Source of the DNA: Verrucomicrobiota bacterium
GTDB taxonomy: Bacteria > Verrucomicrobiota > Verrucomicrobiia > Verrucomicrobiales > DEV007
Assembly (NCBI GenBank): GCA_002862135.1
Contig: PKCI01000147.1
Location: 16,402-80,401, forward strand
Direction: 5' to 3'
Length of the DNA stretch: 64,000 nucleotides
Below the pieces are notes generated by a model. That model saw only the letters and a program-made list of their open reading frames with translations. It had not been told where the DNA came from and made no database searches. This document shows, one piece after another, positions 26,609 through 36,067 of the stretch. Position 1 is the first letter of the stretch. Every line of letters begins with the position of its first letter. The translations under genes were made by a program, and so were the position numbers.

Positions 26609-28315
26609 TCAGGTGTATTTCAGCACCTCTTCGATTGTCGTGATTCCTCCAAATATATTTCTCAGGCCATCTTCCCTGAGCGTCTTCATTCCAAGCTCCT
26701 GAGCTTTTTGTTTAAGCACCACCGTAGCAGCGCGCTGGGATACCAGCTCACGAATCGGATCCGTCATATCGAGAAGCTCAAACAAGCCCTGTCGTCCACG
26801 ATAGCCCGTGTCGTTGCAGGCATCGCAGCCCTGGCCAGTGTAGAACTCACGGCCTCCTGTATCAGCTTCGGTCAATCCGAGTTGCGCAAGAACCGCTGCC
26901 GTCGGATTGTAAGCCACCTTGCAGTCTGGACAGATCCGTCTCAAGAGACGCTGTCCCAGCACACCTTCAAGCGTTGCCGCGACAAGGAAGGGCTCACAAC
27001 CCATGTCAACAAGACGAGTCACCGCACCCGGAGCATCGTTAGTGTGGAGAGTGGAGAGTACAAGGTGTCCGGTAAGCGATGCTTGGATCGCAATCTGAGC
27101 CGTCTCAAGGTCACGCATCTCACCTACCAGAATTTTATCCGGGTCCTGACGCAAGAAAGCTCGCAGCACCCGCCCGAACGTTAGACCAATGTTCTCATTG
27201 ACCGGTACTTGCATGATACCGTCCATGTCATATTCGACTGGATCCTCAGCCGTGAGCAATTTGGAGTCTTCCGTATTTATCCGTCGAAGACAGGCATACA
27301 AGGTTGTGGTCTTACCGGCCCCCGTTGGGCCCGTGCAAATAAAGATACCGTTTGGTTTATCAATCGTGTCCGTGACGTATTCGTAGACTTGAGGCTCAAG
27401 ATTCAGTGTCTCCAAATCGAGATTAACATTAGATCGATCTAGAACACGCAACACGACACTCTCACCAAACGCAGTCGGAAGTGTCGATACCCGCATATCA
27501 ACCGGCTTATCATTAATTTCCTTAGTGATTCGACCATCCTGGGGAAGACGAGTCTCAGCAATGTTCAATCCTGACATCACCTTGATCCGGGAGATAATTG
27601 CAGCCTTTAGGTGTTGAGGCGGCGGCGCCATTTCATAGAGCGCACCGTCGACGCGGTAACGAATCTTGAAGTCATCTTCAAAGGGCTCGAAGTGAATATC
27701 AGACGCTTTCTCTTTGATCGCCTGGTAGAGGACCAGGTCAACATAGCGAATGATGGGTGCCGAGTTGGATTCCTCTTCAAGATCTTCTTCGGAAAGAGCT
27801 GCCACCTCTGCACGAATCGCCGCAAGAGCATCGCTTTCACCGCCTCCGGGGCCGGCTTCACCGCCCTCTCCGGCACCACCAGCACCGCCACCGTAATAGA
27901 AACGCTCGATCAATTCCGATATCTGCTCCGCAGGAGCAACCGCCGGGATGATGGTTTGGTCGAGAGAGAAACCCAACTCCTCTAAATTCTGGGGGTCGAG
28001 CGGATTGGCGATCGCCACCTGAAGGCCTCCATCGAGAAACTGAATCGGGATTGCCTGATAAAGCTTAGCGGTTCCCGCAGGGACCGCCATCAACACCTGC
28101 TGAGCAGGCTCAAAATCACTGAGATCATAATACTCTCCGCCAATATCCTGAGCCACCAGCTGGAACAGCTGGTCACGCTGAATGATGCCCATTTGCTCCA
28201 CCGCCTGGGTAATGTCCACCCCACTCTCGTGACCTGCAGTGATGTATTCGCTTCTCTGGGAGTCATCAATCAACCCCCGGGAAATCAAAAGATCGATTAC
28301 ACTTTCAACCGTCAT
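26609..28315 (-). CDS. gspE: GspE/PilB-family secretion ATPase (second of two)
   Basis: 568 residues. The N-terminal GspE N1/N2 (MshEN-like) region is at 1-135, then a Gly-rich linker (about 142-159, GGGAGGAGEGGEAGPGGG). The ATPase domain follows, with Walker A GPTGAGKT (about 329-336), an Asp-box TAEDPVEYDMDGIMQVPV, Walker B region ILVGEMRDLETAQIA and His-box STLHTNDAPGA. The four-Cys zinc knuckle CPDC...CDAC is typical of assembly, not retraction, ATPases. It follows the paralogue at 28352 by 36 bases, and gspF follows it. Confidence 0.93.
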   Translation of the reverse strand: MTVESVIDLLISRGLIDDSQRSEYITAGHESGVDITQAVEQMGIIQRDQLFQLVAQDIGGEYYDLSDFEPAQQVLMAVPAGTAKLYQAIPIQFLDGGLQVAIANPLDPQNLEELGFSLDQTIIPAVAPAEQISELIERFYYGGGAGGAGEGGEAGPGGGESDALAAIRAEVAALSEEDLEEESNSAPIIRYVDLVLYQAIKEKASDIHFEPFEDDFKIRYRVDGALYEMAPPPQHLKAAIISRIKVMSGLNIAETRLPQDGRITKEINDKPVDMRVSTLPTAFGESVVLRVLDRSNVNLDLETLNLEPQVYEYVTDTIDKPNGIFICTGPTGAGKTTTLYACLRRINTEDSKLLTAEDPVEYDMDGIMQVPVNENIGLTFGRVLRAFLRQDPDKILVGEMRDLETAQIAIQASLTGHLVLSTLHTNDAPGAVTRLVDMGCEPFLVAATLEGVLGQRLLRRICPDCKVAYNPTAAVLAQLGLTEADTGGREFYTGQGCDACNDTGYRGRQGLFELLDMTDPIRELVSQRAATVVLKQKAQELGMKTLREDGLRNIFGGITTIEEVLKYT

Positions 28316-28351
28316 ATAAAAACTTCCGTTAAACGTTCTCCTATTGAGGAA

Positions 28352-30031
28352 TTAATCCGCATCAGCCATGGTAACACGAATCACTTCAGAAGGTGTCGTA
28401 GTTCCCGCCAGCACCTTCCGCACACCATCCTCCCGGAGGGTTCGCATCCCTAGTTCCCTCGCGCGCTTGCGCAATTGAGAACTCGATTCATCTCCATTAA
28501 TCAAGAGACGAACTTCTTCGGTAATATTAAAAATCTCAAAGAGCCCCATCCGTCCCTTGTGTCCAGTCATGCGGCACGTCCGACAGCCTGAGCCTTGCTT
28601 AATATCTGCCTTGTCCAACTGCTCCTGAGTCAGACGAAGAGCTCGAATATCTTTTTCGGTAATTTTCCCAGCCGTAATGCAGTCAGGACAAATCTTACGA
28701 ATCAGGCGCTGTGCCATGATGGAGCGAACTGCACTCGCAATCAGGAATTTCTTAACGCCAATATCAGCCATACGAGCCACGGCCGAAGGCGCGTCATTCG
28801 TGTGAAGCGTACTGAATACCAAGTGCCCGGTGAGACTTGCGTTAATCGCAATGGAAGCAGTCTCAAGGTCGCGAATCTCACCAATCATGATGATGTTCGG
28901 GGCCTGTCGAAGGATGGATCGCAGCGCTGCCGCGAACGTCATCCCGATGTCTTCCTTCACTTGGACCTGGTTAATACCGGAAAGCAGGTATTCGACCGGA
29001 TCCTCAACCGTGATGATTTTTCGGTCTGACTTGTTAATGGCATTCAAACAAGCGTAGAGAGTAGTCGTCTTACCGGAACCCGTAGGACCCGTCACCAGGA
29101 TAATTCCGTCCGGCAGGCGAATCAGGTCGTTAAAGTTCTGCTCGTCATCGCTGAAGAATCCCAACTGCGGCAAACCGATCGAGAGAGAGCTGCGGTCTAG
29201 GATACGCATGACGATACTCTCGCCACAACTGGTCGGAACCGTAGAGACACGAAGGTCGAGATCACCACTGCCGAACTTCGCCTGAATTCGACCATCCTGC
29301 GGCACGCGCTTCTCAGCGATCGCCATGGTGCCGGTCATAATCTTGATTCGACTGACCACGGAGGGAAGCAATCGCAACGGGTGGCTCTGGACTTTGTGAA
29401 GAGCCCCGTCAATCCGGTAACGGATCCTCAATTCATTTTCAGTTGGCTCAATGTGGATATCAGAAGCCTTATTCTGATAAGCCTCCTGAAGAATCTGATA
29501 CACCATTTTAATGATGGGTGCATCACCACCTTCACCCTCTCCACCTTCTGTCACCGCAATCGCTTCACCATCGAGTTTCTGAATCTGATCGGAATCGAGT
29601 TCCGACGCATAGAAATCCAGCTGACGCTGCTTGATCGCAGAATCCGAGGCCACCACAAACTCAGGCTCGACGGAAAGAATATGACGCGCAGAGTCAAGCG
29701 TATCGAAATCAAGAGGGTCAGTGACCGCGATCACCAGCGAACCATTCGACTCAGCGATGGGAACGATTTTGAAACGAAGCGCCTGCTCGCCAGAAATATG
29801 AGAGGCCACTGACGGATCGATTTCCATCTTCTGGAGATCGACATATTCCATCCCTGCATTGTTAGCCAAAACCTCGGCCACGTTTTCATCCGTGACGAAG
29901 TTCAGCGAAATCAGGGCCTCAAGGGTCGATTCCGTGGACTTCTTTTTGTGATTCACGTCTTCCAGAGCGGCGGCATCGAACAGATGCGCCTCCTGCAACA
30001 GTTCAAGGAGGTAGGATTCGTTCGCGTACAA
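28352..30031 (-). CDS. GspE/PilB-family secretion ATPase (first of two), TTG start
   Basis: 559 residues. Residues 1-160 form the GspE N-terminal domain. The ATPase domain has Walker A GPTGSGKT (about 315-322), TVEDPVEYLLSGINQVQV, GEIRDLETASIAINASLTG and STLHTNDAPSAVAR, plus a CPDC...CRTC zinc knuckle. The start codon is TTG: the only upstream codons before an in-frame TAA are CCT ATA TCA GTT. The two paralogues differ most in the N-terminal domain and linker, so they may power different steps or form a mixed ring. The 30032-30182 gap holds a 14-bp palindrome. Confidence 0.9.
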   Translation of the reverse strand: MYANESYLLELLQEAHLFDAAALEDVNHKKKSTESTLEALISLNFVTDENVAEVLANNAGMEYVDLQKMEIDPSVASHISGEQALRFKIVPIAESNGSLVIAVTDPLDFDTLDSARHILSVEPEFVVASDSAIKQRQLDFYASELDSDQIQKLDGEAIAVTEGGEGEGGDAPIIKMVYQILQEAYQNKASDIHIEPTENELRIRYRIDGALHKVQSHPLRLLPSVVSRIKIMTGTMAIAEKRVPQDGRIQAKFGSGDLDLRVSTVPTSCGESIVMRILDRSSLSIGLPQLGFFSDDEQNFNDLIRLPDGIILVTGPTGSGKTTTLYACLNAINKSDRKIITVEDPVEYLLSGINQVQVKEDIGMTFAAALRSILRQAPNIIMIGEIRDLETASIAINASLTGHLVFSTLHTNDAPSAVARMADIGVKKFLIASAVRSIMAQRLIRKICPDCITAGKITEKDIRALRLTQEQLDKADIKQGSGCRTCRMTGHKGRMGLFEIFNITEEVRLLINGDESSSQLRKRARELGMRTLREDGVRKVLAGTTTPSEVIRVTMADAD

Positions 30032-30110
30032 AACTGATATAGGTTAAGGAGGTTCTCGGTAATTTCTTACTGTCTGCAGAGCACAAACCAGTTGAACATT
30101 GGGAGGGTTC

Positions 30111-30124
30111 CCACACCGGTGTGG
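30111..30124. promoter_or_regulatory. Perfect 14-bp palindrome upstream of the gspE operon
   Basis: CCACACCGGTGTGG is perfectly self-complementary and lies about 80 bases upstream of the first gspE start. This suits an operator for a dimeric regulator; no specific regulator is recognised. Confidence 0.35.
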
Positions 30125-30182
30125 ACGGAAATTAGAGAAATTGATCGGGCACGTGAAGAAAAAAACGTCGAAAACCTAAAAT

Positions 30183-31169
30183 TTAAGGTCTGGGAAATCG
30201 GAAGGCATAATCTCCAGCATTCACCGAAACATCTGGGGGAAAATTAGCGTTTTCAAAAAAGTCATAACCTTCTTTCAGATTCATCCAGAAATCGATCCAT
30301 TCCGGCTGCTTCTTCCACTCCTGCTCCATCCTTTTATCGGTCATTCGAAACGGAAAAACATTCACCCTAAAGAGTCGTTGCCCGGATTGAAGCGCTGCAT
30401 CAGACAGTGCGTAGACTTCACTCATGTCTTCAGATGAAAGAATAAAAGCTCCGCTGTCATTTTTCCCACCATGGATCAGCAACCCACTCCCGGTTCGGCC
30501 GTGGTAGGTGTCATACTCATTTGGAAAACCCAGATCCACGCCAAGAAAATGGGGGGTCTCGGGCCTCATTCGGGAAGCACTCACATAATAAAAGCCCTCA
30601 GGAACCTGGCGATCTCCCTCTTTGAGTTTTGGCCCCAACTTCCCGGACCACCCCTTCAGACGATAAACCTTATACAGCGTGTAGTGAAAATTTCCTCTGC
30701 CGCGCATCCAGACCTCCAGTTCGTTTTCTTCTTTGAAAAGCCTCAGGAATACGGGGTCCCCCACGGAGAGGTGCAATGTGGCAAGAGCTTTATCAGCCCC
30801 GACCAACGCGTCTTTCGCTGCCGCTCGGGCCGTGCTCGATTCAGCAGAATCCAGCATGGGATCAGAAGGCAATCCCCTGAATCCGCTGTCTCTTGAAGGC
30901 AGAACTCCCTCCAGTAATCGCATGGTCCGCTCAGCCAGGGGATACGGCTTTAGCTCTGCCCAGCTTTCCTCAGCTCTCAGTGCGCTAGTTTTCGGCCCCA
31001 GCTCCCCCGGAAACCTAGCCTTCCACGCCTGAGGGAAATCCGAAAGTTCTTGATAAATTCCGATCTTCTCCCCTCCTTCGAAGCGCCACTCCAAACAATC
31101 CCTGACCAAACATGGGGAGGCAATCCCCACGGCGATCAAGAGCACTGAAACTAAAAAGCGGCCAAACAT
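30183..31169 (-). CDS. YafK-type L,D-transpeptidase homologue lacking the catalytic Cys
   Basis: 328 residues with a signal peptide or N-terminal anchor (MFGRFLVSVLLIAVGIASP). The C-terminal half aligns by eye with the YkuD domain of YafK-like enzymes: VPEGFYYVSASR, HFLGVDLGFPNEYD and TGSGLLIHGG. The catalytic motif HGG-x-x-S-x-G-C is here HGGKNDSGA, with His233 kept but Ala (241) in place of the nucleophilic Cys. The codon is GCT at 30447-30449, not a single-base error from TGT/TGC. It is probably a non-catalytic peptidoglycan-binding or regulatory protein. Confidence 0.75.
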   Translation of the reverse strand: MFGRFLVSVLLIAVGIASPCLVRDCLEWRFEGGEKIGIYQELSDFPQAWKARFPGELGPKTSALRAEESWAELKPYPLAERTMRLLEGVLPSRDSGFRGLPSDPMLDSAESSTARAAAKDALVGADKALATLHLSVGDPVFLRLFKEENELEVWMRGRGNFHYTLYKVYRLKGWSGKLGPKLKEGDRQVPEGFYYVSASRMRPETPHFLGVDLGFPNEYDTYHGRTGSGLLIHGGKNDSGAFILSSEDMSEVYALSDAALQSGQRLFRVNVFPFRMTDKRMEQEWKKQPEWIDFWMNLKEGYDFFENANFPPDVSVNAGDYAFRFPRP

Positions 31170-31210
31170 TTTTATAACATTTAATTAGTATTTCTGAAAT
31201 TTCAAGTCAT

Positions 31211-31216
31211 TATAAT
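31211..31216 (+). promoter_or_regulatory. Candidate -10 element for the MTA phosphorylase gene
   Basis: TATAAT in the AT-rich stretch 82 bases before the likely start. No convincing -35 is visible. Confidence 0.3.
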
Positions 31217-31297
31217 TAATTTACTCACTCGTTGCCGCTAAGAACCGGCCCATTTGCCACTTGGACAATTCTTGTTCTCTTCGTACATTTGCGCTCC

Positions 31298-32182
31298 ATG
31301 ACTGAAGATTCTCAACCCGACACTGCCGTAGGTGTTATCGGCGGCTCGGGCCTCTACGAACTAGAGGGGCTTACCGATATCAAGGAGATCGCAGTCGAGA
31401 CCCCCTTCGGAAAAACGTCTGACGCCATTATCTCCGGGCGCATCAATGGTCGCCGTGTCTACTTCCTACCTCGCCACGGAAGAGGACATCGCATCCTGCC
31501 CTCAGAAGTGAATCATCGGGCCAACATCTGGGCCCTTCGCTCTCTCAACGTGCGATGGATTATTGCCGTCACCGCCGTGGGATCCTTGCGCGAAGAATAC
31601 CATCCCCGCGATATTGTTCTTCCCGACCAGTTTTTTGACCGCACCAGCCGTCGGACCGAGCACACCTTCTTTGGCAGCGGAATCGTCGCCCACATTGAAT
31701 TCGGAGATCCTATCTCAAGCCAACTTAGAGAAATGCTCTACGAGACTGCAGGCGAACTCGGGAAAACCGTTCACAACGGCGGCACCTATGTGAACATGGA
31801 CGGCCCTGCTTTTTCCACTAGGGCAGAATCAGAGACCAATCGCAAACTTGGCTTCGACCTCATTGGAATGACCAACCTTCCGGAGGCCAAACTGGCTCGG
31901 GAAGCCGAAATTGCCCTGGCCACTTTGGCCATGATCACTGACTACGATTGCTGGAAGATTGAGGAAGATGCTGTTACTGCTCACTCTGTGATCGAGCATG
32001 TCCAGGCAAATGCAGCAACTGCGCGAGAGATTCTTCAGGCGGTGATTCCGAAAATCCCGACCAATCCGGATTGGCCCGAGCATTCGGCTCTCGACAACGC
32101 GCTCTTTACCGCACCGGAGATCTGGCCGACAGATACTTCAGAGTCACTCCGACCCATTCTATCAAGATTTATTGGTAATTAA
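31298..32182 (+). CDS. mtnP: S-methyl-5'-thioadenosine phosphorylase
   Basis: Splits methylthioadenosine (from polyamine and other SAM-using reactions) into adenine and methylthioribose-1-phosphate. About 294 residues from MTEDSQPDTAVGVIGGSGLYELEGL; the ORF track start is 22 codons earlier. VIGGSGLYEL has the phosphate-binding Gly/Ser, FLPRHGRGHRILPSEVNHRANIWAL is the class II purine nucleoside phosphorylase signature region, and MDGPAFSTRAES and MITDYDCW fit the MTAP branch. A closely related guanosine/inosine phosphorylase is possible. No other methionine-salvage gene is nearby. Confidence 0.92.
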   Translation: MTEDSQPDTAVGVIGGSGLYELEGLTDIKEIAVETPFGKTSDAIISGRINGRRVYFLPRHGRGHRILPSEVNHRANIWALRSLNVRWIIAVTAVGSLREEYHPRDIVLPDQFFDRTSRRTEHTFFGSGIVAHIEFGDPISSQLREMLYETAGELGKTVHNGGTYVNMDGPAFSTRAESETNRKLGFDLIGMTNLPEAKLAREAEIALATLAMITDYDCWKIEEDAVTAHSVIEHVQANAATAREILQAVIPKIPTNPDWPEHSALDNALFTAPEIWPTDTSESLRPILSRFIGN

Positions 32183-32226
32183 GATTTTTCCTAAATTAAT
32201 TCCTTCACCATTACCCGGCAAATCCG

Positions 32227-33045
32227 TTGAAAGTTTTCAGATCACAAACCTGTCTCGCTTTGGTCCTGACTTTTGCCGCAGTCACTTTCCCCAGCTGCAA
32301 AACTCCGTCCGGATTAAAAAAAGGCAAAGCCAACCCCCTTGCGTTGGCTGGCAACACGGCAAGAAATACCGCTGGCCTCGATTCACCATCGTGGAATCTA
32401 GTGGGAAGCCAGAATCTTCCCGCCTCCGTCGGAATAAAGGATTCTTACTACAAAGTTGAGACCAGCCTCCCCTTCATTGCACTGACCTTCGATGACGGTC
32501 CTCATCCTTCCAACACACCTCGTCTTCTCGACATTCTTAAGGAACGGAACGTCAAAGCCACTTTCTACGTTGTTGCGACAAATGCCCGGGCCTATCCCGA
32601 AATCATGCGTCGCATCATTGCTGAGGGTCATGAAATCGGAAATCATACAGTGACCCATGGAAACCTTGCCAAGATGTCACCCGCTGGCGTAAGAAAGGAA
32701 CTCACCGAGGCTCATGACTCGATTGTTGCAGCGACCGGGGTCGCCCCTCGCACGATGCGTCCTCCCTATGGAGCGATCACTTCTTCACAAAAAAAATGGA
32801 TCCGCGAAGAGTTTGGTTACCCTTCCATCATGTGGTCGGTTGATCCGGAAGATTGGAAGAAGCCCGGCTCATCTGTGGTGACTTCCCGTCTCGTCAAAGG
32901 AGCTTCACCAGGTGGCATTCTCTTGGTTCACGACATTCACGTTTCGACTATTGATGCGATTCCCTCCACCGTCGACCAGCTCCTCGCAAAAGGCTACCAG
33001 TTCGTCACGGTCACGCAACTCATTGCGATGGATGGTAACGGCTGA
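32227..33045 (+). CDS. Polysaccharide deacetylase (NodB family), exported
   Basis: 272 residues from a TTG start. The N-terminus has a signal sequence with a Cys (AAVTFPSCKT) that could be a loose lipobox. The CE4 domain starts at about residue 78: FIALTFDDGPHPSNTPRLL carries the catalytic Asp pair, EIGNHTVTHGNL the zinc H-x3-H motif, RPPYGA motif 3, and ILLVHDIH the final His. It removes acetyl groups from a GlcNAc polymer, probably peptidoglycan or a surface polysaccharide. It starts 44 bases after mtnP. Confidence 0.9.
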   Translation: MKVFRSQTCLALVLTFAAVTFPSCKTPSGLKKGKANPLALAGNTARNTAGLDSPSWNLVGSQNLPASVGIKDSYYKVETSLPFIALTFDDGPHPSNTPRLLDILKERNVKATFYVVATNARAYPEIMRRIIAEGHEIGNHTVTHGNLAKMSPAGVRKELTEAHDSIVAATGVAPRTMRPPYGAITSSQKKWIREEFGYPSIMWSVDPEDWKKPGSSVVTSRLVKGASPGGILLVHDIHVSTIDAIPSTVDQLLAKGYQFVTVTQLIAMDGNG

Positions 33046-33101
33046 TTAGCTTTTCAGGTTTCCTCACGGGACTCCTGGTCGGAAATCATCCAGCGTGGCA
33101 T

Positions 33102-35159
33102 CTACGCTCCTGCCGGAGCTAATTCCCCGGGAAAATCATCTCCGCGATTTTTCTCCTCTTCATCAGCAGGACGCTGCTTGGACTCTGCTTCACCAGGGAG
33201 GTCTGGGGGAGTCGGAGCACTCGGCGGGTTTTGGATCTCACCAAACTCCATGATTTCCTCGATGTGTGCGCCATCAAGAGTCTCGTATTCGAGCAGTGCT
33301 CGGGCAATCGCCTCGAGCTTTTCCCGATGCTCAGTGAGCAGTCGAGTCGCCTCAGAATAGGCCTCGTCGGTCAGCTTGCGTACTTCATCGTCAATCTGCT
33401 GGGCAGTGGCTTCAGAGTAATTGCGCGGAGAGGAGATATCGCGAGCGAGGAACACCTCTCCCTGCCCTTCCCCGTATTCGATCATGCCGAGGTTGTCGCT
33501 CATGCCCCAGTTGCAAACCATCTTGCGGGCGATTTCGCTGGCTTGGCGGATGTCTCCGGCAGCGCCATTGGTGACGTCACCAAAAACAAGTTCCTCGGCA
33601 ACACGCCCACCCATGATGAGAACGAGCCGATCAAGCAGATACTGCTTCTTGTAGCTGTGCTTGTCTTCGACGGGAAGATACATTGTGACACCAAGAGCCG
33701 GGCCCCGCGGAATGATGGTAACCTTGTGCACCGGGTCCGTGTCTTTGACTAACATACCCAGAAGAGCGTGGCCCGCTTCGTGATAAGCTGTGAGTTTCTT
33801 TTCGTCTTCACTAAGTGCGAGGCTGCGTCGTTCCTTACCCCAGCGTACCTTGTCACGAGCTTCCTCAAGCTCGGAAGTGGTAATTGCTTTGAGTCCCTTA
33901 CGGGCGGCCAGAAGAGCGGCTTCGTTGATTACATTGGCAAGTTCGGCACCCGAGTAGCCGGGAGTTCCGCGGGCGATCACACCCATGTCCACTCCTTCGG
34001 CTAACTTCACGCCCTTGGCATGAACCCCGAGAATCTCTTCTCGACCCTTCACGTCCGGAAGACTCACCGTAATCTCACGATCGAAACGGCCGGGACGAAG
34101 CAGTGCCGGATCGAGCACATCGGGGCGGTTTGTGGCAGCAATGATGATGACCCCTTCCTGGGTGTCGAAACCATCCATCTCCACGAGCAGTGCATTCAAA
34201 GTCTGCTCGCGTTCGTCGTGACCTCCACCAAGACCATGGCCACGATGCCGACCAACTGCGTCAATCTCATCGATGAAGATCAAGCAGGGGGCGTTTTTTT
34301 TGCCCTGTTCAAACATATCGCGGACCCGAGAAGCACCCACGCCTACGAACATCTCGACAAAGTCGGAACCGCTGATGGAGAAAAAAGGCACGTCTGCTTC
34401 GCCGGCGATAGCGCGAGCTAGAAGGGTCTTCCCGGTTCCGGGTGGGCCCACCATGAGCACACCCTTTGGTATGCGACCACCAAGGCGCTGAAATTTTTTC
34501 GGATCACGAAGGTATTCGACAATCTCCCAGACTTCTTCCTTGGCTTCCTCAACGCCGGCAACGTCTTTGAATGTCACCTTGTTTTTGTCCATCGCCATGA
34601 GCTTGGCCTTGCTTTTGCCAAAGCTCATAGCGCCCTTACCGGCAGCTTTAATCTGATGACGGAAGAGGAAGTAGAGCAGGATCAGAAGAAAGAAAATCGG
34701 AAGGTAGAATGACATCAGCATCATACCGAGCCCGTCGCTTTGAGTGGGAAGGTCTGAAATCACGAGATTGTTTTTCGCCAGCGTCTCTTTCAATTCCTCG
34801 CCGACATAACTGAGAATCACTGGAGCCGAAAACCTACCGTACTTGTTGCCGCCGTTCCTCTCAGGGTCCTCAACTTCAAACCAGCCCTGTATGAATTGTT
34901 TGGCGCTTCCATCCTTCTGAACAATCTCTAGCAAATGTGGCGGTTTGAGCTCGGCATCGATGTGAATTTTTCCGGATTCAGCAAGCTTCTCAAACTCAGC
35001 ATATGTGATCTGACGGGAGGAATCCGACGCAGATTTTGACCAGATAGCAAGGCCGAACAGACTCATCGCAACAAACAACAGAATGAGACCCTTCCAATTG
35101 AATCCACCTTCTCCACCACCTTGGCGCTGATCTTTGTTATCTGGTTCTTCGTTTTGCAT
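33102..35159 (-). CDS. ftsH: ATP-dependent zinc metalloprotease FtsH
   Basis: Membrane-bound AAA+ protease that degrades misfolded membrane proteins and regulators. 685 residues. TM1 is at about 23-41 and TM2 at about 146-167, with a periplasmic domain between. The AAA module has Walker A GPPGTGKT (238-245), Walker [11 protein letters not shown], the SRH in [20 protein letters not shown], and the pore motif FVGVGA. HEAGH (460-464) binds the catalytic zinc. The C-terminus has a Pro/Glu-rich tail. The long 35160-35449 gap separates it from a divergent ECF sigma gene. Confidence 0.97.
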   Translation of the reverse strand: MQNEEPDNKDQRQGGGEGGFNWKGLILLFVAMSLFGLAIWSKSASDSSRQITYAEFEKLAESGKIHIDAELKPPHLLEIVQKDGSAKQFIQGWFEVEDPERNGGNKYGRFSAPVILSYVGEELKETLAKNNLVISDLPTQSDGLGMMLMSFYLPIFFLLILLYFLFRHQIKAAGKGAMSFGKSKAKLMAMDKNKVTFKDVAGVEEAKEEVWEIVEYLRDPKKFQRLGGRIPKGVLMVGPPGTGKTLLARAIAGEADVPFFSISGSDFVEMFVGVGASRVRDMFEQGKKNAPCLIFIDEIDAVGRHRGHGLGGGHDEREQTLNALLVEMDGFDTQEGVIIIAATNRPDVLDPALLRPGRFDREITVSLPDVKGREEILGVHAKGVKLAEGVDMGVIARGTPGYSGAELANVINEAALLAARKGLKAITTSELEEARDKVRWGKERRSLALSEDEKKLTAYHEAGHALLGMLVKDTDPVHKVTIIPRGPALGVTMYLPVEDKHSYKKQYLLDRLVLIMGGRVAEELVFGDVTNGAAGDIRQASEIARKMVCNWGMSDNLGMIEYGEGQGEVFLARDISSPRNYSEATAQQIDDEVRKLTDEAYSEATRLLTEHREKLEAIARALLEYETLDGAHIEEIMEFGEIQNPPSAPTPPDLPGEAESKQRPADEEEKNRGDDFPGELAPAGA

Positions 35160-35316
35160 GGAGTCGCTGAGTTAGAGAGTATGGGAGGTTTTTTGCCGAG
35201 CCAATGCGCGGAAGCTAACATAGGGCATTGCCACGCGCAATGTCAGCCTGTGCTGAGTCCAAACGCGCTAGTATAGATTACGTTTGAAGGCAGCAGCGTA
35301 TAGCAACAAACGCATC

Positions 35317-35381
35317 ATTTATGAAAATAAAGTCCAATAGGCCGGGCCTCAACCCGACTTGAGGCTTACTAATTCATAAAT
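35317..35381. repeat. Nested inverted repeats in the ftsH/sigma intergenic region
   Basis: An outer 9-bp perfect pair (ATTTATGAA 35317-35325 / TTCATAAAT 35373-35381) encloses an inner 7-bp pair (GCCTCAA 35346-35352 / TTGAGGC 35359-35365). It could be an operator pair, a cruciform, or a leader or terminator structure. Confidence 0.45.
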
Positions 35382-35411
35382 ACAAAAACATTAGAAATTC
35401 TTATTAATATT

Positions 35412-35440
35412 TTGTTTGAGAAGTTTTTTTCATTTTATAA
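35412..35440 (+). promoter_or_regulatory. Candidate promoter of the ECF sigma gene
   Basis: TTGTTT, a 17-base spacer, then TTATAA. The start of transcription would fall within a few bases of the ATG at 35450, so the mRNA would be leaderless or nearly so. Confidence 0.4.
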
Positions 35441-35449
35441 GTTACACTC

Positions 35450-36040
35450 ATGAAATCTGAAACACAGCCCAAGCCAGCCTACGACGATGCCGCAGATGCA
35501 GTGGCGCTTCACGAGATAGCCAACGGCGACCGGTCTAGCTTCCGAAAAATATACGACAGATACGACGGACTGCTTTTCACCACCATCGATAAGGTTCTGA
35601 ACGACCGACAGGACTCTGAAGAAGTTCTTCAGGAAGTCATGGGGTCCCTCTGGCGCAAGGCGCACCTTTATCACCAAGGGCGAGGCCGCCCGGTGACTTG
35701 GCTGGCATCTATGGCGCGCAACCGGGCTATTGATCGTCTCCGCGCTAAGCAGCGGCAGGCCCGCCTCAGATCAGCCTACACCGACGAAATTGGTGTGATT
35801 CCCCGCGGGGCGCCTGGAATCAGTGGGCTCGAAGCCGCCTCTCGCCGCGATACCTGCCAGACCGTTCGCTCAGCCATCCTAGAACTCACCGACGTACAGC
35901 GTGAAGCCATCGAAAAAGTCTACTTCGAAGGCCTCACCCAGCAGCAAATTGCCGATCAACTTGGTGAACCGCTTGGCACCGTCAAAGCCCGTGTGCGCCG
36001 GGGTCTCGCCAAGCTCCGTAAAACAGTGAAGCCTGCCTAA
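35450..36040 (+). CDS. ECF-type RNA polymerase sigma factor
   Basis: 196 residues. Region 2 spans about 25-95 (FRKIYDRYDGLLFTTIDKVLNDRQDSEEVLQEVMGSLW, then GRPVTWLASMARNRAIDRLR). Region 4 spans about 135-190 (LELTDVQREAIEKVYFEGLTQQQIADQLGEPLGTVKARVRRGLAKLR). It resembles SigK/RpoE-like ECF factors. No anti-sigma gene follows; the next gene is rph on the other strand. Its targets and control are unknown. Confidence 0.9.
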   Translation: MKSETQPKPAYDDAADAVALHEIANGDRSSFRKIYDRYDGLLFTTIDKVLNDRQDSEEVLQEVMGSLWRKAHLYHQGRGRPVTWLASMARNRAIDRLRAKQRQARLRSAYTDEIGVIPRGAPGISGLEAASRRDTCQTVRSAILELTDVQREAIEKVYFEGLTQQQIADQLGEPLGTVKARVRRGLAKLRKTVKPA

Positions 36041-36067
36041 TCCGCCGAAGGCAATAAAGGATGCTCC

